From Clostridium brassicae (GTDB taxonomy: Bacteria; Bacillota; Clostridia; Clostridiales; Clostridiaceae): DNA of 64,000 bases. Both the position numbers and the translations under genes were made by a program. Every line of letters begins with the position of its first letter. The stretch's first letter is position 1. Positions 51,949 through 60,296 of the stretch are shown here, in pieces. The DNA lies in the NCBI RefSeq assembly GCF_026738875.1, contig NZ_JAPQFJ010000011.1, positions 62,001 to 126,000 of the forward strand. The letters run 5' to 3'. The notes below the pieces were generated by a model. It ran no database searches and was not told where the DNA came from. It worked only from the letters and a program-made list of their open reading frames with translations.

Positions 51949-53502
51949 TTGAGAGAAATATGGAATGTAGCTATATATGCTAGAGTTTCTACAGATAAAA
52001 AAGATCAGCAAGAATCAATCCCTGTTCAGGTACAAAGTTTGAAAAAATGGATATTGGAAAAGAGTAAAAATGATAAAGGTTCGATTTATAATCTTATTGA
52101 AATTTATAAAGATCAAGGATTTTCAGGTTCAAATTTTCAAAGAGATAGTTTTATAAGAATGAAAGAGGATATTGAAAAAGGTAAAATCAATATGATTTTA
52201 ACTAGAGATTTATCTAGATTTGCAAGAAATTATGTGGTTGCAGGATATTATATTGAAGACTATTTTAAAGTTAATAATGTAAGATTTATATCTGTACTGG
52301 ATAATGTAGATACTCTAGAAGAAGTAAATGATATTGTACCTTTTAAAAATATTCTAAACGAAATGTATATAAAAGATTGTTCAAGAAGAACAAGAGATGG
52401 GCTTAAGCAGAGAATGATAAGAGGTTCAAGTATTGCAAGTAAGCCACCTTATGGTTATAAAATTGTAGATGATTTTGAAGGAAATATTAAAACTAAAAAA
52501 TTAGTTCCTTCTAATGATGAAACAACAGAAGTTGTAAAACTAATATATGATTTGTATCTACAAGGCTGGGGGTTTGGGAGGATTGCAACATATCTTAATA
52601 AGAAAAACATACTCCCACCATCAGCAAAATTAAATAATTTTCCTAAAGCTAAGTTTGGAAGATGGACTAATAATACTATTCAATCCATACTTATGAATCC
52701 TAAATATGGGGGAATAATGGTTCAGGGGCAATATAAGAGAGTAAGTTATAAATTAAAAAAAATAGTTAAAGTATCTAAAGAAGAATGGATATATGGTGGA
52801 GAATTTAAAGGAATAATAAGTAAAGATAAGTTTTATGAAGTACAGAAAGAAATAAAAAGACGTTCTAAGGGATATAGATACAAGGGAAATGCAAAACATA
52901 TATTTTCCACTGTTCTTAAATGTAATGAATGTGATGGTTCTATGTCCTACAATAAAAGATATAAGGGATATAAATGTAGTAATAGTCAGAGGGGAGGGGG
53001 AAGGTGTACTTCTCATTCAATTAAAGAAGACTATCTTAAAGAAATACTTATTGAAGATTTAAAAAAAATTGTTCAGCATGAAGTAAATAAAGATGAATTA
53101 TATGAAGAGGCAAAAAACATAGTATCTAAAAAGAATAATTGTAAAAAGGAATTTAAGCAAATTGAGACAGAACTTAGAAAACTAGATATTCAATTTGAAA
53201 ATATATATGCAGATAGAGTAAATGGAGTTATTAATGATAGAAACTTTGAAAATATAACGAAAAGAATTCAGCGAAAACAGAATTCGCTTCTAAGACGTAA
53301 AGAAGAATTATTAAAACTAGAACAAAGACAGGATAATAAGGATAACTTATACAAAATATATAAGAGCAAGATTGATAAAATATTAAGTCTTCAAGAGATT
53401 GATAGATACATGGTTGAAAGTTTAATAGATAAGATAATTGTGCATGAAGATAAAATAACTAAGGAAAAAAGTATAGAAATATGCTATAAATTTCATAGAT
53501 AA
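51949..53502 (+). CDS. Large serine recombinase
   Basis: The 517-aa protein starts with the resolvase domain: VAIYARVSTDKKDQQESIP (nucleophile Ser14 in VST), YKDQGFSGSNFQRDSF and LTRDLSRFARN. The recombinase domain follows (SSIASKPPYGYKIV; LYLQGWGFGRIATYLNKKNI; TIQSILMNPKYGG), then a zinc ribbon with CNECDGSM and YKCSNSQRGGGRC, and a coiled-coil region near residues 390-460. This is the TndX/SpoIVCA/SprA class that integrates and excises elements between short cores. TTG 51949 is preferred 8 bases after AGAGG; a GTG three codons earlier sits in that site. It lies last in the element, next to the right core. Confidence 0.95.
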   Translation: MREIWNVAIYARVSTDKKDQQESIPVQVQSLKKWILEKSKNDKGSIYNLIEIYKDQGFSGSNFQRDSFIRMKEDIEKGKINMILTRDLSRFARNYVVAGYYIEDYFKVNNVRFISVLDNVDTLEEVNDIVPFKNILNEMYIKDCSRRTRDGLKQRMIRGSSIASKPPYGYKIVDDFEGNIKTKKLVPSNDETTEVVKLIYDLYLQGWGFGRIATYLNKKNILPPSAKLNNFPKAKFGRWTNNTIQSILMNPKYGGIMVQGQYKRVSYKLKKIVKVSKEEWIYGGEFKGIISKDKFYEVQKEIKRRSKGYRYKGNAKHIFSTVLKCNECDGSMSYNKRYKGYKCSNSQRGGGRCTSHSIKEDYLKEILIEDLKKIVQHEVNKDELYEEAKNIVSKKNNCKKEFKQIETELRKLDIQFENIYADRVNGVINDRNFENITKRIQRKQNSLLRRKEELLKLEQRQDNKDNLYKIYKSKIDKILSLQEIDRYMVESLIDKIIVHEDKITKEKSIEICYKFHR

Positions 53503-53600
53503 TTGTAAAATAAGTTTAATAAGTAACTTAGCTTTAATATTTAAAAGAGATGATATAGAGTTGGTTATTTTAAATTGTGAAAATGCAGCATTAAAAGTTA

Positions 53601-53613
53601 CCTATATCGTCTA
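53601..53613 (+). repeat. Right 13-bp inverted repeat of the element
   Basis: CCTATATCGTCTA, exact complement of 48555-48567, directly at the right core. Confidence 0.8.
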
Positions 53614-53623
53614 TAAAGAGACC
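53613..53623 (+). repeat. Right attachment core (attR)
   Basis: ATAAAGAGACC, identical to 48538-48548, at the element/manC junction. Confidence 0.9.
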
Positions 53624-54433
53624 GCTACTTGTATAGGTCTTTCAGCAGTTAAACTTTTAAAAAAAGATAAAGATGCTGTTATGCTGGTACTCCCCTCAGA
53701 TCATTATATACAAAATAACAAAAAATTTATAGATACTATATCTCAGGCAATTCAAATAGCTGAAAGAAGAAGAGGTCTTGTAACTATTGGTGTAAATCCT
53801 ACAAGACCAGAAACAGGTTATGGGTACATTCAAATAGGGGATAGAGTAGGGGGGGATATTCCAACATATAAAGTTGAGAGGTTTACAGAAAAACCTAATT
53901 TAGAAGTTGCAAAAGACTTTTTAGTCGATGGAAATTACCTTTGGAACAGTGGAATGTTTGTATGGAGAGCAGATGTATTCTTAAGAGAGATGGAGAAATA
54001 TCTTCCTAAAATGTATAAAAACCTAATGGAAATATATAAAGATGTAGGGAGTGAAAATGAGGAAGAAACAATAAAGGAACAATATAACTTGATAGAAGGT
54101 ATATCTGTTGATTTTGGAATAATGCAAAAGACAAGAAAAGCATATACTATAAAATGTGAATTTATATGGGATGATATAGGAAGCTTTTCATCTATGACTA
54201 GATTTTTAAATGAATTTAGAGGAAATAATATTTTAGGAAAAACTTTTCTAGAGGAAAGCGAAGATTGCTTTGTTTTTAGTAAAGATAAGTTAATAATAGG
54301 GTTTGGAATAAAGGATTTAATAATAGTTGATGCAGGAGATGTGCTTCTAGTAATGGACAAAAATAAGGACCAAGAATTAAAACATTTAGTAAATCAGATA
54401 AAAGAAGAGAAAGAATACGAAGAATATTTGTAA
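53624..54433 (+). pseudogene. manC: manC 3' part, separated from its start by the element
   Basis: Codons 87-355 of mannose-1-phosphate guanylyltransferase. After the core it continues ATCIGLSAVKLL (the EPxxxxTA motif completed across the junction), VLPSDHYIQNNKKF, GYGYIQIGD, VERFTEKPNLEVAKDFL, NYLWNSGMFVWRADVF and WDDIGSFSSMTRFL, all standard ManC landmarks. The frame remains open to its normal stop with no decay, which suggests that the intact gene is still selected and is restored by excision. A frame that starts in the element (TTG 53561) runs into it but lacks the catalytic loop. Confidence 0.9.
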
Positions 54434-54445
54434 AAGGATAATAGG

Positions 54446-54481
54446 GCTGTCTCAAGGTTATTTTAAAAATTTTGAGACAGC
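54446..54481 (+). terminator. Intrinsic terminator of manC
   Basis: GCTGTCTCAA pairs with TTGAGACAGC, followed by a T-rich tract. Confidence 0.8.
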
Positions 54482-54497
54482 TTCTTATATTGTAAGA

Positions 54498-54743
54498 ATG
54501 GAATGTAGCATAATAAAAATTCAAGATTACATTGACGGTGGATATATTTATATACCAAGAAAAGAATGTAATAAAAAAGCATGGGGAGAAAAAACAGAGT
54601 GTAAAAAAGAAATATATGAAAGAAATTTAAGCATATATAGAGAGTATAAAAATGGATTATCTATTAAAGAACTTTCGGAAAAGTATTTTTTATCCCCTAA
54701 ATGGATTCAAAAGATTATCGCAAGTTTAAGATTAAAACAATAA
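54498..54743 (+). CDS. CD3324 family protein (small HTH)
   Basis: The 81-aa protein has the pattern of the CD3324 family of clostridia: DYIDGGYIYIPRKE at the N-terminus, then KKAWGEKTECKKEIYERN, then a Mor-like helix-turn-helix in YKNGLSIKELSEKYFLSPKWIQKII. The C-terminal part should bind DNA; targets are unknown. There is no strong Shine-Dalgarno site, since the terminator stem ends only 17 bases upstream, so it may start from a short leader. Confidence 0.75.
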   Translation: MECSIIKIQDYIDGGYIYIPRKECNKKAWGEKTECKKEIYERNLSIYREYKNGLSIKELSEKYFLSPKWIQKIIASLRLKQ

Positions 54744-54808
54744 CAAAAGCACCACAATTTACAAGTAATAGATGGTATAATAACTTTGATATATGGGAGG
54801 AGTAGAAT

Positions 54809-55336
54809 ATGAAAAAATTACTAGAAACAAACAGATTAATCATTAGACGTTTTCAAGAGAGTGATTGGAAAGATTTGTATGAATATTTAAGCGATGAAGA
54901 GGTTGTATTTTGGGAACCTTATGGAGTATACACAGAAGAAGAAAGTAAAAAGGAAGCAGTAGCAAGAGCTAATTCTGATATCTTTTGGGCAGTTTGTTTA
55001 AAAGATTCTAATAAGGTTATAGGAAATTTATCTTTTCAAAAACAAGATTTCGATACGTATGAAATTGGATATGTATTTAATAAGAAGTATCAAAAACAAG
55101 GTTTTGCAACAGAAAGTGCAAAAGCAATAATTAACTATGCCATAAAAGAACTTAATGCAAGACGTATTATTGCAATGTGTAGTCCTAAAAATGATTCATC
55201 ATGGAAGTTACTTGAAAGACTAAAAATGAGAAGAGAAGGCCACTTATTACAAAATGTATATTTTAAAACAGATGAACATAATAAACCTATTTGGTTAGAT
55301 ACTTATGAATATGCAATTCTTTCATCAGAAATGTAA
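54809..55336 (+). CDS. GNAT acetyltransferase (RimJ/RimL type)
   Basis: The 175-aa protein begins with the Acetyltransf_3 pattern LETNRLIIRRFQESDWKDLYEYL and has the acetyl-CoA-binding segment YEIGYVFNKKYQKQGFATESAKAIINYA (Q-x-x-G-x-A type loop KKYQKQGFAT), then NARRIIAMCSPKNDSSWKLLERLKM. Members acetylate ribosomal-protein N-termini or small amines; the substrate here is not known. GGGAGGAG precedes the ATG. Single gene. Confidence 0.9.
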   Translation: MKKLLETNRLIIRRFQESDWKDLYEYLSDEEVVFWEPYGVYTEEESKKEAVARANSDIFWAVCLKDSNKVIGNLSFQKQDFDTYEIGYVFNKKYQKQGFATESAKAIINYAIKELNARRIIAMCSPKNDSSWKLLERLKMRREGHLLQNVYFKTDEHNKPIWLDTYEYAILSSEM

Positions 55337-55881
55337 TTTCAAAGAATAATGTGAATATAGTAAAAGTGTTATCATTTACTACTTAGTAAGGCACACAAGA
55401 TGTTCGCCAAGAACTCCTTGAATTATTAACAAATGTTTATAATTTGTTTCGCTAAGAGAAATAGAGACAATAAAACTAAAATTAAATTATAGTTTAGTAG
55501 ACTATCTAAGTAAAGAAGAATAGTCATATGTAGAGGGTACTCCTTCTTCTTTTGCAGTAAAAAAATTTTTAGTGGTATTGATAATAATATTATTTAATAA
55601 AACCTCACTTGCTACCGATACGGAGAACCGTACCATAAGTAAATGAGGTTTATAGTATTAGCCATTGATAGTAATTGGTTAAGGCTATTTTTTAAGTGAA
55701 AATACTGTGTCAAAGTAAGATTGTAAATATTTTTATTAGGAAAGTTAAATTAACTAATAGTTAATTTTTATGAATAAAAGATGAAAATGCTTCAATTGTT
55801 TAAATTTTATAGCTTTGATATCATTTAATTAACAAAGGCCTAAGTTAATTAAATGCACAAATAAATGGAGGAGTCAAATTT
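55337..55881. other. 545-base intergenic region with hairpins and a possible gene remnant
   Basis: No gene is supported. AAAGAAGAA/TTCTTCTTT (about 55514-55553) forms a hairpin. AAACCTCAC and GTGAGGTTT-like arms (55601-55651, right arm ATGAGGTTT) enclose TACGG/CCGTA in a second. A 22-codon stretch ending at 55455 (TQDVRQELLELLTNVYNLFR) looks like a protein tail but is closed upstream by a stop; it may be a remnant. AGGAG at 55869-55873 belongs to the next gene. Confidence 0.4.
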
Positions 55882-56913
55882 ATGAGAATAAGTGAGGTCA
55901 TTAGAAATTATAGAAAAAAGGAAAATCTTACTCAAGAGCAAGTTGCTAACTATTTAAATATAAGTGCACCAGCAGTAAATAAGTGGGAAAACGGAATATC
56001 ATATCCAGATATAACACTGCTAGCACCTCTTGCACGTATTCTAAAAATTGATGTTAATACCTTATTGGCGTTTAATGAGGAATTAACAGATGCAGAAGTA
56101 AAAAATCTTACAAAAGATGTAGGTGAAATGGCATCAAAAGAGGGATTCCAAAAGGCTTTTGAAAAGGCTAGTGATTTGATTAAACAATATCCAAGTTGCG
56201 ATGAGTTGATATATTGGATATCAACAGTATTAAGAATACATTTATTGCAGCCTCAAATTGAGGAAAAAGATAAATATAAAATAAAAATCATTACTTGGCT
56301 TGAACTTGTAGCGGCAAGCAATAAAGAAAAGACAGCTTCTATGGCAAAATTAGATTTATCTGCAATGTACAGGGAGAAAAGAGAGTATAAAAAAGCTCAA
56401 GAAGTATTAGATAAAATTCCAGAAATAGAGGTGGATAAGAAAATTCAACAGGCATTATTATTTGAAAATATCGGGAAAATTGATGAGGCTTATGGCATTT
56501 ATGAAGAAAAATTAAGGATTAATGCTCATGAAGCATTTGCTACTTTATCTTTAATAATAAATCTGTTGTACAAAGAAAAGAAACTTATTGAAGCAGAAGA
56601 ATACATAGAGTGTGCTAAAAAGGTTACTGAAGTATTTGATCTTGGAGCATACCATAAATATCAATTAGATTTATCTTTAGCAAGAGAAAAACAGGATAAA
56701 GAAAAAGCTATAGAAATGATTATAAATATGGTAAATGAAGCAAGTAGCATGAATGACTCCCTGAAGTCAAAACTATATAAGCATATGAAATTTAATGTGA
56801 CCAACAGTTGGGACAAAGATAAATATGAGCGATTAGTAAAAGGGGCAATTAAAAAAGATAAAACTCTTGATTTTGTCAAAAATGATTCTAGGATAAAATT
56901 TCTGTTGGAATAA
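55882..56913 (+). CDS. XRE-family regulator with helical repeat domain
   Basis: Residues 1-62 are a Cro/C1-type helix-turn-helix: ISEVIRNYRKKENLTQEQVANYL, SAPAVNKWENGISYPDITLL, LARILKIDVNTLLAF. The other 280 residues are a series of helical hairpins resembling TPR repeats (EKREYKKAQEVLDKIPE; ENIGKIDEAYGIYEEKLRI; EKKLIEAEEYIECAKKV), as in peptide-responsive or protein-partner regulators. No partner gene is adjacent. GGAGGAG precedes the ATG. Monocistronic; a candidate small RNA follows. Confidence 0.88.
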   Translation: MRISEVIRNYRKKENLTQEQVANYLNISAPAVNKWENGISYPDITLLAPLARILKIDVNTLLAFNEELTDAEVKNLTKDVGEMASKEGFQKAFEKASDLIKQYPSCDELIYWISTVLRIHLLQPQIEEKDKYKIKIITWLELVAASNKEKTASMAKLDLSAMYREKREYKKAQEVLDKIPEIEVDKKIQQALLFENIGKIDEAYGIYEEKLRINAHEAFATLSLIINLLYKEKKLIEAEEYIECAKKVTEVFDLGAYHKYQLDLSLAREKQDKEKAIEMIINMVNEASSMNDSLKSKLYKHMKFNVTNSWDKDKYERLVKGAIKKDKTLDFVKNDSRIKFLLE

Positions 56914-57029
56914 TACTAAAGTTTGTACATAGTAGATAAGCTCAAATTTGTAGTTTGATGAAATTAGAGTTTTTAAATAAAAAATATAGGTGTTTATTTT
57001 TTATAAAAATTTGATATAGTATAAATAGG

Positions 57030-57135
57030 AAATTCACTCAGGTGAGCTGAGGAGTACAGAATTCTAAAGAAACAAGTTTCTAAGAATTCTAGTAAGAAAA
57101 GCTTAGTGCGTCAACACTAAGCTTTTCTTAGAACA
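57030..57135 (+). ncRNA. Candidate small RNA with two strong hairpins
   Basis: A TATAAAT-type -10 near 57020 is followed by CACTCAGGTGAGCTGAGGAG. Next come an inverted repeat GAATTCTAAAGAAAC/GTTTCTAAGAATTC (57059-57088) and a perfect 16-bp stem TAAGAAAAGCTTAGTG/CACTAAGCTTTTCTTA (57093-57130). No ORF is present and both flanking genes converge here. It could be a small RNA or simply a bidirectional terminator pair. The remaining gap to 57310 shows nothing else. Confidence 0.4.
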
Positions 57136-57310
57136 TTTATTTTGTTTTAGGGCTATTGGATGAAATTAATAACGTTAATTAAGAAAAGGTGCTAATCTTG
57201 TGAGAGAGTGTAAAATAATAATACTTTTACCTAGTTATTCTTAAACAATTTAATTTTAAAATTTTTATGGAAGTTTACACAAAATTCTTGACAGACTCAT
57301 TATTTTTCAT

Positions 57311-58978
57311 CTATATCACTGTTTCTGCTTTAACTTTTTCTAATTTAGTTTCACTTTTTTTATTAAAAGGTACTGCTATTAATCCTAAGAGTGCAATAAT
57401 TGCTGTGAAAAGAAAGCATTTATTATAAACCTTATTGATTTCATCATTTTTTATTAAAGTTGCTTCATCTAATATAGTATATATCTCTTTTGCTTGTACA
57501 TTAAACTTTTCTTTTACAGATGGTCTCATACTATCAGGAACATTTGCTAATACTGCTTTCTCCTCAGCTTGAATTAATTTATCAACCATATCTTTTGAAA
57601 AGGAAGTATTTTGGCTAGTATTTGAAGTTTTTATTTTATCGCATATGGTAGATTTAACTTGATCTTCAAGTACTGTATTCTTATTGACTGTATCTATGAT
57701 TTTGATTTTGGTATTGTCTATAGCTTGATTAGTGTAATAACTGCTTAAGGTTGAAACTAAAGCTATAGCTAAGCATGCAGTCAATTGTCTAAAGCTATTT
57801 AGTATACCTGAAGCAATGCCATTTTTATCCTTTGAAATTTCTTCAAAAGCGCTTTGATACAATGGGGAGGTTGCGCCAATTCCAAGTCCTACTATAATAA
57901 AAGAACTATAGAGTATTTTTACATTATTTGAACTATTCATAAATACAAACATAAAATCACCCAGCGATACAAAAATTACTGCTAATAGAGAAGTAACTCT
58001 AGCACCATATTTTTTAGATATAATCCCAAAAATTGGAGACATAATAAAAGAGATGCAGCTTACTATACCTAATATAGTTCCAGATTTTAATATTGTATAG
58101 CCTAATTGATTTTGTAGATAGAAATTCATTAAATAAGAGATAGGCATATAGGCAAAGAATATTACTCCAATTATAGTTATAGAAGAAGTAAAGCTTTTTA
58201 TTTTGAATAGCTTAAATTCTACCATCGGATTTTTTGATTTAGCTTCATATACTAGAAAAGTGACAATTGATATTGCTGAAGTTATCATTAAAACAACTAT
58301 TTTTGTACTTACCCAACCATAGTAATTTCCTTTAACAAGTAGAAAAGTTAGTGCCCCAATTCCATAGGCTAATAATATAGAACCAATAAAATCTATTTTC
58401 TTTTCTATTGTTCTGTCATAACATTCTCTAACATATTTTACTCCTAAGAAGAGAGAAATAATAATAAAAGGAACATTTACATAAAATATTGCCTTAAAGT
58501 TAAAGGCCTCATTTAAGATGCCACCTATAACGGGTCCAGAAGCTGCAGCTATAGAAATTGTCATACCAATTATAATAGCAAGTTTTGACATGGCATTTTT
58601 GCCGAATAATTCTATGCCTAAAGGGATAGATAATGGAGCAAGAATTGCAGCTCCTATACCTTGTATAATTCTAAAAATTATAATCATATAAAGAGAAGTA
58701 GAAAGTCCACAAAGTATTGATGAAGAACCAAAGACTATAAGACCGATTAAAAATAGTTTCTTTCTTCCATAAATATCTGCAATTTTTGAGAAATTTATTA
58801 AAAGAGCAGAGAAAGGGATTAAGTAAGCTGTACTTACCCAAGATATTCCTGTTATATCAGTTTTAAAGTAATCAGCCATAGATGGTAAAGATACATTAAC
58901 TATAGTTGAATCTAATACTGTTAAGAAGCAAGCTATTGCTAGAGATATAAATGCTAATATTTTTTGTTTTTTATTCAT
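57311..58978 (-). CDS. DHA2-type MFS drug efflux transporter
   Basis: The 555-aa protein has 14 predicted transmembrane segments, the DHA2 (EmrB/QacA) layout. It begins with FLTVLDSTIVNVSLPSMADYF (motif D1) and has SWVSTAYLIPFSALL, YGRKKLFLIGL and GPVIGGILNEAF (motif C of exporters). A large loop near residues 430-520 (with KTSNTSQNTSFSKDMVDKLI) precedes the last helix. It exports drugs or toxic compounds with proton influx. ATG 58978 follows GGGAGGG. It is divergent from a TetR gene with shared operators, so the TetR protein probably represses it. Confidence 0.9.
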   Translation of the reverse strand: MNKKQKILAFISLAIACFLTVLDSTIVNVSLPSMADYFKTDITGISWVSTAYLIPFSALLINFSKIADIYGRKKLFLIGLIVFGSSSILCGLSTSLYMIIIFRIIQGIGAAILAPLSIPLGIELFGKNAMSKLAIIIGMTISIAAASGPVIGGILNEAFNFKAIFYVNVPFIIISLFLGVKYVRECYDRTIEKKIDFIGSILLAYGIGALTFLLVKGNYYGWVSTKIVVLMITSAISIVTFLVYEAKSKNPMVEFKLFKIKSFTSSITIIGVIFFAYMPISYLMNFYLQNQLGYTILKSGTILGIVSCISFIMSPIFGIISKKYGARVTSLLAVIFVSLGDFMFVFMNSSNNVKILYSSFIIVGLGIGATSPLYQSAFEEISKDKNGIASGILNSFRQLTACLAIALVSTLSSYYTNQAIDNTKIKIIDTVNKNTVLEDQVKSTICDKIKTSNTSQNTSFSKDMVDKLIQAEEKAVLANVPDSMRPSVKEKFNVQAKEIYTILDEATLIKNDEINKVYNKCFLFTAIIALLGLIAVPFNKKSETKLEKVKAETVI

Positions 58979-59005
58979 GATACCCTCCCGAATTATTATC
59001 AATAT

Positions 59006-59075
59006 ATGAAATTGAATTCATGTTCATATAATATACCGATAAAATTCAAATGTCAATATATGAAATCAATTTCAT
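59006..59075. promoter_or_regulatory. Two operator-like palindromes between the efflux pump and TetR genes
   Basis: ATGAAATTGAATTCAT (59006-59021) and ATGAAATCAATTTCAT (59060-59075) are similar palindromes 54 bases apart in the divergent intergenic region; the second has exact 7-bp arms ATGAAAT/ATTTCAT. A TetR dimer bound to each could control both promoters. Confidence 0.75.
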
Positions 59076-59127
59076 GTTTTGTTGACTTTTATTTTTTTAT
59101 CTTTTATTATTAAAGTAGGTGATGAAA

Positions 59128-59772
59128 ATGGAGAGAAAAACAAGGATACCAACTCAAAAAAGAGCTTTAGAAAAATATAATAGAATATTAGAAGCAGCTT
59201 ATAAGTTATTCAATGAAAAAGGTTATTACAATACCACTACAGCAGATATAGCTAAAGAAGCAGATGTTGCTACTGGTTCTGTATATGCCTATTTTGAAGA
59301 TAAGAAGGATATCTATATTAGGGTAATTGAAAGACTTAACGAAAAATTTATATATCCAACCCATAATTTTTGGGTAGAGAATGTTGATAAACAACTTAAT
59401 AATGAAGAAGAGGCAAAAGAGCTTTTTAGGCTATTTATAAAAATGATGATAAAAAGACATGATTTTTCTAAGACCTTTCACCATGAAATGGAGGCGTTAA
59501 CACTTTTAGATGAGGATATAGCTATGATAAGAAAGAAACAAGAAATACGTAGAAATGAAAATATAACAGATATCTTTAGATTTTTATCTATACCTTTTAA
59601 AGGTATAGAGGAAGAAAAGATATTTTTTAATTATTCATTTTTCCTAATTGATGATTTATGTCATAAGATTATATATGATGATGAAATAAAAGATATGAAT
59701 TTATATATTGAAAAATGTGTAAATATGCTATATTTCTTGTTTGAAGATTGTACAGATTATATTAATAAATAA
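59128..59772 (+). CDS. TetR/AcrR-family transcriptional regulator
   Basis: The 214-aa protein has the TetR helix-turn-helix at residues 12-58: RILEAAYKLFNEKGYYNTTTADIAKEADVATGSVYAYFEDKKDIY (shown as landmarks only: TTTADIAKEADVATGSVYAY). The C-terminal ligand domain is all-helical and variable. ATG 59128 is preferred 6 bases after AGGTGA; two earlier in-frame starts lie in or before that site. It is divergent from the DHA2 pump and probably represses it until a drug binds. Confidence 0.9.
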   Translation: MERKTRIPTQKRALEKYNRILEAAYKLFNEKGYYNTTTADIAKEADVATGSVYAYFEDKKDIYIRVIERLNEKFIYPTHNFWVENVDKQLNNEEEAKELFRLFIKMMIKRHDFSKTFHHEMEALTLLDEDIAMIRKKQEIRRNENITDIFRFLSIPFKGIEEEKIFFNYSFFLIDDLCHKIIYDDEIKDMNLYIEKCVNMLYFLFEDCTDYINK

Positions 59773-60296
59773 ATATAAAAGGTATTCATCCTAATCCTCC
59801 ATAGATATCTTTCTACAGAGTTTTTATATTACAACCCGGATATTACATCATAATTATGTATGATAAATATAGAGAGATATTAAATGGAAAAGCATAACTT
59901 AAAATAGTTACAAAGAATAGTACTATAAGTGGTTAAGTGTGGCTTGCTTCCACTACTAAAGTCAACGAATATATATGACCGTATTGGAGAAATTCAGTAC
60001 GGCTTTTTGATGTTTATAAAAGATGATTTTAAATATCCTTTAAGTGATTATGAATATTAATATATGAAAATAATTAACCATTGGGTAATTTCCCAATATA
60101 AGATCACAAATTTTATCAAAATATTTCAAAAAAAGTATATTTTTCATGTAAATTATACCAAAACCATACACTATTTGGTATAATATTGTTTGTTGAGGAA
60201 ATATTTAATTAAATAATTATATTATGGTAAATTAATTAAATATAGGATCAACACTAAATTAGGTTTCAATTACGAAAGGAGTTAGGGGGAATAACT
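59773..60296. other. Intergenic region with a terminator and an upstream regulatory zone
   Basis: Nothing coding is supported in these 524 bases. An intrinsic terminator-like hairpin CCGTATTG...CAGTACGG followed by CTTTTTG lies at 59979-60009. ATTGGG/CCCAAT (60080-60097) and TATACCA/TGGTATA (60154-60182) are inverted repeats, the latter overlapping a TATAAT at 60179-60184 and so a possible operator for the sensor kinase gene. Confidence 0.5.

Larger units (their letters stand above)
48549..53623 (+). mobile_element. 5,075-bp serine-recombinase element with betaine transporter, inserted in manC
   Basis: The interval is bounded by the 11-bp direct repeat ATAAAGAGACC, one copy retained at each junction. 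Joining 48548 to 53624 gives an uninterrupted manC of 355 codons with the motif EPANKETATCIGLSA, so the boundaries are exact to within the core. Just inside the ends lies a 13-bp inverted repeat (TAGACGATATAGG at 48555-48567; its complement at 53601-53613). Contents in order: operator/promoter, betaine ATPase, permease, binding lipoprotein, a 59-aa ORF and a large serine recombinase. There are no phage structural, replication or conjugation genes. All genes point the same way as manC. Confidence 0.93.

Noticed and set aside
48549-53623. Degenerate prophage or conjugative transposon
   Set aside because: The interval contains no phage structural, replication, relaxase or conjugation gene; it is a compact recombinase element with transporter cargo.
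53935-54360. 141-codon minus-strand frame inside the manC 3' part
   Set aside because: Antisense shadow of the conserved ManC sequence.
55390-55455. 22-codon stretch TQDVRQELLELLTNVYNLFR as a gene
   Set aside because: Closed by a stop just upstream, with no start codon or ribosome-binding site; noted only as a possible remnant.
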